DNA of 64,000 bases from Rotaria socialis (Eukaryota > Rotifera > Eurotatoria > Philodinida > Philodinidae): contig CAJNYU010000325.1 in assembly GCA_905331475.1 (NCBI GenBank), positions 1-64,000 on the forward strand. The letters run 5' to 3'. A model generated the notes under the pieces. It was not told the DNA's origin and did no database searches. It worked only from the letters and a program-made list of their open reading frames with translations. Each line of letters opens with the position of its first letter. The first letter of the stretch is position 1. The translations under genes were made by a program, and so were the position numbers. Positions 47,086 through 59,100 of the stretch are shown in pieces.

Positions 47086-47469
47086 TTGTCCAGTGTAATA
47101 GAATGGTGATGATATTAACCAAGGCGTTTGAAAAATTCAAATAGATTTTCTATCCATTGATTAAATTCATGTGCTTATTGTTTTTTTTTTATTGTCTATG
47201 ATTATCTATAGAAATATGTCAGAATCGACTTTAAAATTGAGTTAGTTTTTTATCACAAAAGCGATAATTTCTCATTTTAAAATCTAATCGTTTAAATTCG
47301 AACTTGGCAAATGATAACAGGCTTTTGTAATTAGAATTCATTAATAAATGTGATTTCTCTGAATATTTTTTAGTCAATTTAATAAAAAATACAAATTCAT
47401 TGTATTCATTTTTTGGAAGTGCTATTTGATATTTTAATTTTCAAAATAAAAACATCGAAGATTGATATA
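47086..47469. other. 3' flank of the stalk-protein gene
   Basis: AT-rich; an AATAAA near 47343 could be its poly(A) signal. Confidence 0.35.
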
Positions 47470-48759
47470 CGTGGGTCACTCTGAAAGTTCCCGGATTTGC
47501 ACTACTGATAGTTCAATTTAAAGCAACTTTATTATATTTGTTCAAAGTAATGTCCTTCTGGACTAATGCACTTATTCATTCTTTCGAACCACTGTTCATA
47601 ATATTGGTAGAAGTCTTCTTTTCGGTGACCGTCCGTTTGTTCCTGAATAGCAGCATGAAGTTCATTGATATCCTCGAAACTTTTCCACGAAGCTGCTCTT
47701 TAATTTTTGTAAATAGCCAGAAGTAGCAGTGGCTCAAATCCGGTGAGTATACTGGATGACCCATCAATTTAACACGGTGAGCTTCTAAATATTCCATTGT
47801 TTGTATCGCCTTGTGTGCTGATGCATTGTCATGATGAATAATGAGATCGTTGAGACGTCGACGTTTCTCCACTTCTTTTAAAACATGTGACAGACATTCA
47901 TTTGTACACCAATTAGCTGCAACTGCCTTACCGTTTTCAAGAGGAATAATTGTGTTAAAACCAGATTTCATTAAAAAAATTGCAAACATATGCTTGCCAG
48001 TAGAACGTAGTCTACAAACTTTGGTTGGACGAGGATCATTGCTTGCAACTCAAACTTGGCTGTCACACTTCGTTTCTGGATCATAATAGTAAAACCAGCT
48101 TTCGTCGCCAGTAATAATATCATAAACACGTTTGGATTTGCCGGGATCGAACTTTCCCAACATTTTCAGGCAATAATCAACACGGCCCTGTTTTTGAGCT
48201 TCAGTCAAAAAATGAGGCACCCAACAGCATGTCATTTTTTTAAACCAAGATAATCATGGAGAATAGATTGAGTTGCTGCTGATCCAATCCGCAAGATGTC
48301 TCGTATTTCTTGGTATGTGATAGGTGGATCGACGTTGACCAGCTGACGAACAGCTTCGATGTTTCCTGGACTGACCACACTTCTTCGTCGACCAGCAGGA
48401 GGTTCATCTTCAAAGGGATTTCTGCCACGACTAAATTCAGCATGCCAAAAGTAAACTGCTGTACGTGAAACACAAGAGTCACCTAGTGTTTTTTGTAAAG
48501 ATTCCAAGCATTGTTGTTGTGACAATTCTTTTTTGTAATCACAATAAATCATAACTCGAAATTCTTCTCGTGTGAGATTCATAGCAATGCCAAAAAAATA
48601 TGTTAGCAGTATATCAATTAATCTATACAAAAAAAAAGAAAGGAAAAATATTCAAGAGCCCAAATTTTGTGGACTTTCTTCTAAGACTTGTATCTACTAC
48701 TACAACTAACAAAACCATACATATAATTGAGAATCCGGAAACTTTCAGAGTGACCCACG
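47470..48759 (-). mobile_element. Mariner element, inactive
   Basis: The 1290-bp element is bounded by inverted repeats starting CGTGGGTCACTCTGAAAGTT (about 27 of 28 positions match). It is flanked on both sides by TA, the mariner target duplication (47468-47469 and 48760-48761). It carries a broken transposase on the minus strand. Length, ends and target site all fit Tc1/mariner. Confidence 0.92.
47532..48582 (-). pseudogene. Mariner transposase (D,D34D), multiply disrupted
   Basis: The reading starts MNLTREEFRVMIYCDYKK and covers the helix-turn-helix DNA-binding region to HDYLGLKK. There an A-run frameshift (about 48235) moves it to the frame carrying WVPHFLTEAQK, the mariner WVPHxL linker. 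The first catalytic Asp is in DIITGDESWF and the second in LIIHHDNASAH. The third, expected 34 residues later in YSPDL..CD, is Tyr (SHCYFW), a GAC-to-TAC change. A stop follows CDSQV, and the middle section and the C-terminal end (EQWFERMNKCISPEG) lie in other frames. It cannot encode an active enzyme. Confidence 0.88.
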
Positions 48760-48761
48760 TA

Positions 48762-50458
48762 TATATATATTAATTAATCATTAGCGACTTTAGACATTTA
48801 CTATTCTCGAATTCGCAATTTATCTTTCCGGCAGAATACTAAGTCTTGTTATAGTTACAAAGACATTTATAATCTTCTATTTTTGAGATACGTACTGAAA
48901 AAGAACAACATAACTCTTACTTCTATCAACATATTTCTTGAGTTGCATTCTCAACCGGAAGCCATATTTACTCTGCTAGTTCGCTGCGTATATTTAGCGT
49001 TGACGTCAATTGCATGCGTACGGTTATGTGCTGCGTGTGTTTTCGCATGCGTATCACAACTACAAAATATGCATCGATCAATCCGATTACTCATTTGAAA
49101 ACGCTGATATACATGATATCATAGTGATTGCTTGCAACCAGTTGATTGCCCTACTCTTTTAAATAATTTAACTTAATGCTTATTAAACGATATCCAAACA
49201 CACTTACAATTCAGTTGTTCCAGACGAAGCAAATTTTTATACGCTTTATAGTCACAACAGAAGTTTGTGGCGAATGAACAAAAGGTTCATCACTGTGGTT
49301 TTCTATTTCTCGAATAATGTTCAGCACTTTGTGTTCATTGTCTGCAAAACCGTGTAAATAATTCAAGGAATAGTTATCGTTCGGAGCACAACTCAGGGTA
49401 GACACATTCATAGACTATTCGAATTGTTGAAGTATTTTAACATTCGCTGTGAAAATTCCACGGTACAGTAATAAAAGTGATGATTTAGAAATATGTCATA
49501 ATAAAACTCAACATAGTTATAAACTAAAAATGCTTGCTGAATTTTTTTTAAAATATGCATCTTTGAAATGCTTGTTGTTCGAACAATTTTTCTCTAGACA
49601 AGGACAAAAAATAAATAAAATAAGTTGTACGATGCCAGACAGCGTTGAATGGTAAGTCTCTTACGAATGTAAAATCAAACCGAGGTTCATTGAGATATTA
49701 AAAAGAATACTGATCGATCCTCAATTCTGCAACACAACGTTAACACCGCAAAGAAAATCGTTTGTGATTCTTCATTTATCAGCAGCTAATTCAACGCGCT
49801 GCTTCATGGATGAAACTAGAAATTGAGTAACAATGAATAGATTCAAGAAATAGATATAAATAATTGAGCTGTAGTTTATCCGTAGACGTATCTTCGAAAT
49901 AGCACAAATTATTTTTATCTCCGAATCTATTACAGGTAATAGATTTCTCCATCCAAATCGCCATCTGTTGTCTTTTTGATAAAAAGTTACCAATACATAA
50001 TTTCAAGCTATATTCTTTTGATGTTTGAATTCGAAAAGAAATTTACAAAAACATGATAGTCTGCATCGATGACACATGCATAACTATCTGAGGAAACCTA
50101 TTTTGCGCATTTCATACATATTTTTTTATTTATTAAATGAACTTGTTAAAGCATTTGCTAAATTTTCTCCGAGGCACTTCACATGCGAAGTGAAAGAAAG
50201 AAGTTAAAATCGTAGAAGTATGCAATAATCAATCAGAACAGTCTCTTTTTCTCTTCGCAACTGAATAAACTGAAGTGCTCCTTTCTGTAAACGCTCGGAC
50301 GTCGGTTGATTTACTATTTCATCGCCTTTTAAATTATTTTCCCTAGACATATAAAAACAATACGGAAGCATCAAAATAAATGTTCCCTTGCATTGTAAGC
50401 AACAAAACGTATAATTTCAAAAGTATTTTAAATCCTCATCGAAATCAATGGATTAACA
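48762..50458. other. Intergenic; one possible minus-strand exon
   Basis: No certain gene. A 66-codon minus-strand ORF at 49211-49411 (MNVSTLSCAPNDNYSLNYL...) looks more protein-like than its neighbours but has no recognised domain or splice partners. Confidence 0.35.
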
Positions 50459-52044
50459 ATGCCAACGAGTAGTGAAAACCTTGCTGCATCTAAGCCACTC
50501 AAAATATTCTTTTATAAAAACGTGAGTAATATCCACAGAGATATTTTTCAAATGAGTCTAACTATCGCCTTTGTTTATAAAATAAAAAAAGTTCGAGTTC
50601 AATTATAGTTTGAATGTAACTCATTGAAAATTACTTATTTGTCGCTATCTATTTACAGGGCAATAGTACGGCACCATTGAGAACTATTGAAATAGTAAGA
50701 AATAGTCAATTCGACTCACTCCAGAATCACTCATCACCGAATATAAGATCAACAACTCCTCGAGATATTTATAGACCATCGGACAATCTTAGAGAAGTAC
50801 CAACCAATGAAAGGTATTTCATGTCTACAGTTAAATATCAGAATTTTTAAAATTGAAATCGATATTATTTGCCATTAGATGAAAAAAAGAACATTTGCTA
50901 CTAGCACTAATTGCATTAATTCTATTGTTTGCTATTGGTATATTCTCTATGTTAATTGCTACTCTTGTTCTATTGACTAAAACAACTACAACAAGTGAGT
51001 AAATCTTCGTGGAATATATTTATTACAGGCGTTCGTGTAGAGGACACAAATTCGAATGAAATATTATTATGTACATATTTCATATTAGTTATCGAATTGT
51101 TTCTAGCAACGACTACAACTACAACCACAGTTACTACCACAGGCATGACTATTCTGGTACAAATTAATAAATGAGATGTTTTTTTCCTTCTAAATAAATC
51201 TATTTAGCTAAATGTGTTTCACCTTATGTGCAAGCATCATCTGGAATTTGTGTTAATATAGTTATTGATATTAATAATTGTGGGAAACTTAATAATGTAT
51301 GTCGATCGAATTTCACAAGCTGGTCAGCTGGTCTATGTAGTAATTTGACGAGTATCAAATTGATTAATGGGACATGTATTTGGTCAGCTTCTGTCAATGG
51401 ATTTATTGATGATCAAAGTTTTACTGTAGCTGTACCATTTAATATAACTCTTTATAACACAACAACAAAATCCGTTTCAGTAACAACGAATGGCGTAAGT
51501 TGCACATCGACTTACTAAATTTTTGAGTGTTGGTTTTATACTGAATAGGTTATTTGTCTTTCAAGTTGTTCGACTGCTTTCACCGAAACTGCTCTTCCTG
51601 CTAGTGCATTTTCTGGCGCAACAGCTCTACCATTCTGGAATGATCTATACATTTCTGCAAACACATCTCAAGGCATCTACTATGATACACAAGGAATTGC
51701 TCCTAATCGAACGCTTATCTTTGAATATTACTCTAGTCATTATCAGCAACCGACTGATTACTGCAATTTTCAAATCATACTCCATGAAAATGTGCCTGGC
51801 GTTGTACAATTTATTTATTATGAAGCTACTGATGGCGGTGTTTCTGCGACTATTGTTGTTCAAGGTAATCGGGATTGAACGAAAGACATTCATTTATCGA
51901 CTGAAATCAGTTTTTTATGCTTTAGGCTCAAGTAGTGGCCCATTTATACAATATTCATTTGATCAAGCAAACTCTGTGGCACAAAATATGGTTCTCACAT
52001 TCGATACCAATACTGGAACATACAGTAGTGCGAACATTGGATAG
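50459..52044 (+). CDS. Type II membrane protein with Thr-rich stalk and beta-sandwich ectodomain (one in-frame TGA)
   Basis: Proposed exons are 50459-50521, 50659-50813, 50879-50994, 51107-51142, 51208-51494, 51549-51864 and 51926-52044, about 363 codons. Order: a cytoplasmic tail (MPTSSENLAASKPL...), one transmembrane helix (HLLLALIALILLFAIGIFSM), a poly-Thr stalk, a Cys-containing domain (KCVSPYVQASSGICVNIV ... CSTAF), and a C-terminal domain with LPFWNDLYISAN, GIYYDTQG, RTLIFEYYSSH and DGGVSATIVVQ. The C-terminal domain is probably a beta-sandwich like those on other bdelloid surface proteins. Two oddities stand out. The codon after the exon 2/3 junction is TGA (50880-50882), beside a 7-A run. 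Intron 4 uses GC rather than GT at its donor (ACAG/GCATGA). It may be a pseudogene, or the TGA may be an allele or base error. Confidence 0.6.
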
Positions 52045-53197
52045 AAATGTATGACAGTTGGAAAGCATTAATCTCATGTTGTTGTTCTTTTTTTCTCGTA
52101 ATCGAATGACATGCGAGATTAAAATTTTTGTTGCTGAAGTTTCAACAAAAATAGTAGTCTAATCCTGTTATTCGTATTTAATTAACGAAATTATTTTTAA
52201 AAAGCTTCGCTGTACGCTATTGATGAAACTCGAAATGTTGAATGTGAGCTTGAGTTCGTATGAAAAGAACGCTCACGCTGAAACAAATAAATTTAGTTTT
52301 AATGAGAAAGTCTCATCTGCTATATCATATCTGTAAAATTAGCTAGAGAACGTTTCCATGGTGCATTATAGATAAGTTTTGTTTGAAATGTTACCTAAGT
52401 TTCACTCACGGACCTATTGCTCATTACTTTGAGTCTTTTTTATTTTGGGTGATTACGATTTGTTTTCTTCTTTGATCTATTGGGATTCTTTATAAATATA
52501 TATATATATATTTATAGCTGATTGAAATGAGAACATGCTACTACTGATTGCACGACTCCAAAAAGCATCAACAGTGTAGAATGGCGAGTGAATGCGAACG
52601 AGATACTCGCAGGCATATTCAAAAGAAATACTCAGTGGGTTATGTACAAAGCATCATTGTATATTCTAAATGTTTCGAAGGGCCATGTTTTTGTTTTTGT
52701 TTTTTCAAATTTCTATTTCCACTCGTTACTAAGGAAATATTCTTTATTTGACTTTTTATTGAAAGTAAGTGATATCATAGCAAGCAATACATAAAAAATA
52801 TATATTAAAACAATGTAATATAAATAGTTATGGAATAACAAATAAATTCTATCAACGGTTTCAAGCTATTTTAAAGATGAATATCAATACTTTCAGCAGA
52901 CAAGTATTGATCTAAATCCAAATTGTCCAGAGCGCTTGTCGACAGTGCACAATTGATAACAGCTGCTAAAACATAAAATAAACGATCGCTTTGTCTTTTC
53001 TGAAAATCATTCTATAGAATTATCATTCTAAGATCAATCATAAATACTTGACAGTGTTTCATTTCGGTACAATAAATGCTAATTTTCTTGACAAATACTA
53101 TGCTAACTCAGTTTTTCCAGTGAACTCAACGATCATGTATATCTTCTTGGATAAACTACATGACTCAATTTTAATGATTCTATTTTACAGGTCAGCT
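52045..53197. other. Spacer between convergent genes
   Basis: AT-rich, with a (TA)n tract at about 52496-52512. It should contain the 3' UTRs of the plus-strand ectodomain gene and the minus-strand ABC transporter. Short ORFs at 52548-52794 overlap in two frames and are not supported. Confidence 0.4.
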
Positions 53198-56100
53198 CTA
53201 TCGCTCGTTATACTTGTAAATTTCTCCATTGAATTTCAATACCGTATCAAAATAAATCGCTCTTGTTGGAGATTTAGTAGCATTAATTCTTGGTACAAAC
53301 ATACCTGGCTTAGCATTAGTCGCATTAAACGCAAGCTGTGGTGGAATACAGTCAGTCTCAGCCAAATTGTCGTCATCGTTTACATCATGACCAGCCAGAC
53401 GAACAAATATTTGCTCAAGTGTTGTTTGGTTCACCGAGTAGTTTTCAATAATATTCTGCTCTTTTTTTGTATTAAGTACTTCAAATACAAGGGATAAATT
53501 AGACGAGAGTGGCGCATTGCAAAACAGCACACCGTTCTGTTCATCTATTGGGGGAAAGAAAAATTTAATAAGAAGAAATAATATGCCGTATGTACCTTGG
53601 ATTTTGACTCCTGGCAAAGTTGTCTTAATTTCTTGTTGAAATTCGCTCATTCTTTCAGCGGGTACTTTTATTCGTACTGCATAGCCTTTACCAAAGCGAG
53701 TTTTTAAATGTTGAAGGCTACCAAGGCAAATAAATTGGCCCGATTTCATAATACCAATTTCTGTAAAGCAGCAAACATAACACTCGTAAACAAGTCGAAT
53801 ATTTTTAGAAGAAACAATAACTTACTTGTGCATAATGCCTCGCATTCTTCCATGCTAAAAACTTACAGAAATATAAATCTTTTTCCTAACGATTATTTAT
53901 CTACCTGTGACTTGTCATGATTATAGTCAGGCCAGCATCACGAGCTGCTCGAATAACGCTCCATAATTTTCGCTTTGCACCAGCATCCAAGCCCTACCAT
54001 CAATCAAATAGAATGTTTATATTAATGAGTCATCAGTAGTACAAGTATATTCGAAGATACTCGACTATTTCCATCGTAGTATTCTCAAAATGACTAATCA
54101 ATATCATATGAGGATGTGATGTAGAGACTATGTTATCTGTCAGAGTTTGCTCTTATTTTATTCTTACCGTAGTTGGTTCATCTAAAAATACCAATGATGG
54201 ATTTGCCATGAATGCAACAGCAGCGCTCACTTTTCGTTTGTTGCCACCACTGAAAATGTTCATCAATTTAATTGTTGTGACTGCTTTTTGGATATGCAAC
54301 ACTCACCTGAGATTTTGTACTTCGCGTTCACGATAATGTTCAAGACCAAATAGTTGTATCATATCATCACAAATAGTTGGAATTATTGATGATGATAAAC
54401 CTTTCAATCTAGAAATGAAAATAAATTTTATAAATCATTCATAACATGATCCTAAAGCTTTATTCATGAGCTCGAAAGCAACAAAAAATACGAATGTCAT
54501 ATATTGGTGAAAAGCAACAACTTTCTAGGTGCAATTTAGGGGTGAGGTCAAATAAAGAAACCTGATGTTTGCTTCAATGTTAAATCTCCAATACAAAATA
54601 CGATCAAATGGGTCCATACCGCTCATAGAAAAAAACAGTACATATGAGAATATTCACTATTGCACATCTATCCATCTCATATAAAATATGTAAATCTACT
54701 ATTTCACTTCGCTCCTACAACTCATTGGTATTAAAATTTAAGATATTTTTAATTTTTGGTCTATGCTAAACTTCGGTTATCAGCATCAGTATGTTACTAC
54801 ACAGTGCTGCATATGTTAAATCTCTAATGTAATTTTCATGTCAGCAAGGAAATACGAAGGTAACTCTGAGATACAGGAATCAACAAAACGATCAGTATAG
54901 TGAAAAACTAATTGAGAAATAGTTAAAAAAATCAAACGCTTAGTTGTCTTTTGCTAAGATTTTGCGATCGGATTTTATTAATATTAAAAAAAATCGACAG
55001 TAAGAGATTTGCAAATCTGAGTACCTACTCTTTATCTGGACACTTATGAACAATAGTATGTCACATAGTGTAGAGAATCATTAAATAAGAATAGTATCGA
55101 ACTGGAATCAACAAACTAAAATCAACTGTTTCATTTGTTTATGACTTTCTATTATTTGATTCGATATCAGCTCCTGTCATATTATGCTTTGACAATTTTT
55201 TTCTATATTCATGTTTTACTTCTCTGTTGAGTTCTTACCGTGCAAATAGAGTCAACGTTTCCACTACATTTAGATCATCAATCAGCCAATCGAATTGAGG
55301 GCAAAAGCCCATATCGATATCTCCATGCTAGAAAAAAAAAATAATTCAGATAAAACTAAAATTAGCATGAAATGCAGTTACCGTTTCGTTGATATTTTTA
55401 CCATTAATAATTATTTCTCCAGCATTTGGTTGAATAGCATTGATTAGCATTCGAAATGTTGTTGTCTTGCCAGCTCCATTGGCACCTAAATAGATAAAAA
55501 TAAGTATAGAAAGATTTCAAAATATCCTATGCATTTCTTATACCTAGAAGACCAAAGCATGCTTGTTTTGGAACGTAAAAATTCAAATGATCAACTGTCG
55601 TGGAGTAAGATCGAAGAATTGATTTTCCTTTTCGTTTTCTAAATCGTTGCACTAGATCTCGAACGAGCACAACACTCGATGTTAATGAATCTCTATTGGC
55701 GTGAACCATTCGACGTTCATCTCGAACGTCCTTATCAAGTTTCTAGCAAATGAAAAATAAATAATATATGAAGAGATTAAATTCACGTAAAATAATCATC
55801 CGATCATTCATACCGAATCATCCCATTCCAGTGCATCCATTGAATCACTGCTATACGCTTGTTCTTTCTTTCTATTAGTTGCGTTGCGTTTTTTTCGATT
55901 AAAACAACAGCAAACATATTCTCTCATGCTCGTTCGATTTTCTATACATGCCAAGAAAATCCACCAAAGTACCATTTGACCAGCAAATATAACTAATTGT
56001 AATCCAATGCCGGGTTCATTCAATGAAGCCCAAGGCACGTCAGGAGAATAATTAGTAATCAGTATAGCATTGATTGCTGAAATACAATTTGGATCTGAGC

Positions 56101-59100
56101 GTAAACGAATATTGTATAAAGCCTGTTTGAAATTTACTGTTGGAAAGATACCAGCAAGAAGCGCACGGAGAATTAGCATGGATCGTGCTGTTGTACCAAT
56201 TTCAGTAAGACTGGCCGATGGTGATGCTTGTGAAAATAACGCAATAAAACCGAATACCATGTCGATAAAACATACGAGTGCATTAAGCATCAAAAACATT
56301 ATAAAACCAATCAATTCAGATTGTGGAATAAATGAATATGAGTACATGAATGGTAATGAAGCCAACGAAAACATGACATATAAGAGAAAAAAATAGCCGA
56401 TTTGTGCAGTACCTTGATAAATCTTGACTTCGACATTTGGATCAGGATTTGCTGCAGATCCTATCTAAAAAGATACGAAGGGGAAAACAAAAATTCTTTA
56501 TCATGAATCAACAAAATAGAATTGATTCGTTTCAAAGTACGGGATTTCAAATTTCAATTGTAAGCTAACTACTCGAATATTCAAGAAACAATTTCTTTTT
56601 CTTGTAGCGTGACCAATAACTGTTCATACACATTATCCGATTATTAATCGTGGGTAGCGAATTTTCAAAAATGATCCAACTGTTGACTCTAACTAGTATC
56701 CACCGAATTAAATCTCATCAAATCAATGATAGTTTAGGTAGGTCCATTATTTTTTATTTTATTTTCTTAGCAGCTACATGAACGTCTTGGAAAGATATTT
56801 TTCCATGTGATTGATTTGAAAAGTTAAGAAATTATTTTTATGTGTCTGTTAGAACATCATAAATGGACGATGAGAGAAACGTTCTAGGCACTTAAGGATA
56901 TGCTCCGGATCGAAGGAGAACCAATAGCGGTTCTGAAAGCAATAATTTAGAGAAATGTTTTGCATATTTTTCTGGAAATCTTAGGTTTTTATATTATTTG
57001 TCTTACCTTTACAGCAATGGTTAAAAGCGCAGAAAGAATCAAGCATAATGCCAAATCATAGATAAAATTCGAAAGCCAATACAGCTTCTTTGATGTATTT
57101 GTTAATAATTGTAAATCTTTCGAGTGACGAATGCGTTCACGAATAATGTTCAATGCCAAAATACTAATAAAGATTGCTGCAATAATACTATTAATAAAGT
57201 TCAATAATGATAATGGAATTGTGTCAAAGCAATATATTTGATCGTAAAATATTGCCCGAGGTGTCACCGAGTTCGATACAGTAGAAAATGGTTGATTGAT
57301 GGTTTCAATATGTCGCAACGATGAGTTTGCATAATACTGAAATAGAGATGTTGTTGCAACGCTCAGACTCGTTGCCATTGCATGGTAGTTTACTGTCGAA
57401 AAGAAAACATTAAATGTAAACAATTGTATATTTCTCGAAATTGCAAAACCCATTTGATATTTATTAACGTATACATCGTATGAAACTTGATTTCTTGATA
57501 GAACATAATCGGTTATATTACTTGTATTGATAACATCAAGGTTCGCACCCATCTCTGTTAAATAGTTGCTTAAATATCCTTGCATTTTATTTTCGGCATC
57601 ATTCGAGTTGATAACTATGGTGTGCGGATTGTATATCGAAGGAAGCAGTGTAACTTCAGCATTTTCGACACGTTCATTTTGCAAAAGCGATCCTTGAATA
57701 GCTTGCGGCGAAGGTAATGTAGAAATAGACAAAATTTCGATTACCAATGGTCCTAAAAAGAAGCCGATTAGAACAAGTATTTGTCGACGAGAAAGAATCC
57801 ATCGTTTGATGATGAGAGTGAAAAGTCGAAACCAAACGAGAAAGCAACCAGTGACGCGGCTGGGCTTTCGCTGGAATACTGTGGTAATAAAAAAAAGAAT
57901 AAGGTGAATCGGATGTGTTTTTTGTTCATTAAGAATATGCATACCAGTATTTGCTAGATCGCTCTTTGGTTTTTCGTGCTCATGTTTAGTTTTATTCGCT
58001 TCATTGTATTCTTCTTCTTCATCTTCTTCCACAAGTCTAAATTATCAAAATAAATAAGCCAATGAAAATTCTTTTTTTATATCCGTTTTGAATTCATATA
58101 TTTCGGATGGAGGTTCTATGCAGTATAATTATTTCGGAGTGCTTGAGGGATTTAGAAAACAATTTAAATGGATATTTCTACATTTAAAACGTGACTTTTT
58201 CGAATGACTGTGGTGGATTCAGTGGAAATCATATGCTGCATATCAATTTCAAATTTAAAAAACAAAACATTTTTAAAGAAAAATTGATAATATGATTTTT
58301 GTCGCAGTGTTAAACTCATTCATTACTTATATGAAGATAGGTTTATTCTCTTTTTGATCTATTGAAAAATGAAGTGTTCGCTATTCCTAAAACAGTATCC
58401 ACCGTTAAGTTTCAAGTTTCTGACTGAACAATTGGCTGCAATGTCATTGTGTGAGATGCTTTCAGCCATTTAGCATTTTTCTTTATAAAAATCACTAGCT
58501 TGAAAGAATGACTCTTTAGATTTTTTGAAAGGATCGGTCTGGTCTACGTGAAAGAAAGAGGAAATTTTGATAATAATATCACATTTCTTACTTTAAAAAT
58601 ACTTCTTCCACTGTTGTCATCGATAAACCATATCCATCAATATTGATTGTTGGACCTTCTTCATCGAGAGCTTTGATTAAACGACTAATTTGTTGTGACA
58701 TACCACGTTTAATTCCAAACACTAATTCCGATGATGATTGTCTTTCTAATATTGCAGTTTGCACATGTTTGTGGAACAATTCAGTGACGCGTTCGATATC
58801 ACACGTTGACTTTTTCTCAATGAAAACGCGATATTCAAATTCTAAGATAAATCAAACTTTTCATGAATGGTATTCCCCTCATACGAAATATTTGCAGAAA
58901 ACCTGTTTGTTGCTTGAGAAATGCGGGTGTTCCACTTGCTTGCAATCGGCCTTTGGTCATAACGGCAATACGATCCGATAGAACATCGGCTTCTTCGAGG
59001 AAATGCGTTGTCATAATTATACACTTTCCAGCTTCTTTCATTTTTCTTATGATTGTCCATATGAGACGACGATTATAGGGATCTAAAATTGTAAAGATTC

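Noticed and set aside
51523..51893. Long plus-strand ORF in another frame over exon 6 of the ectodomain gene, and its antisense ORF
   Set aside because: The spliced frame with GT-AG junctions gives the conserved-looking domain; the other frames are shadows.
56070..56396. Plus-strand 108-codon ORF
   Set aside because: Antisense to an ABC transporter exon with strong membrane-domain coding on the minus strand.
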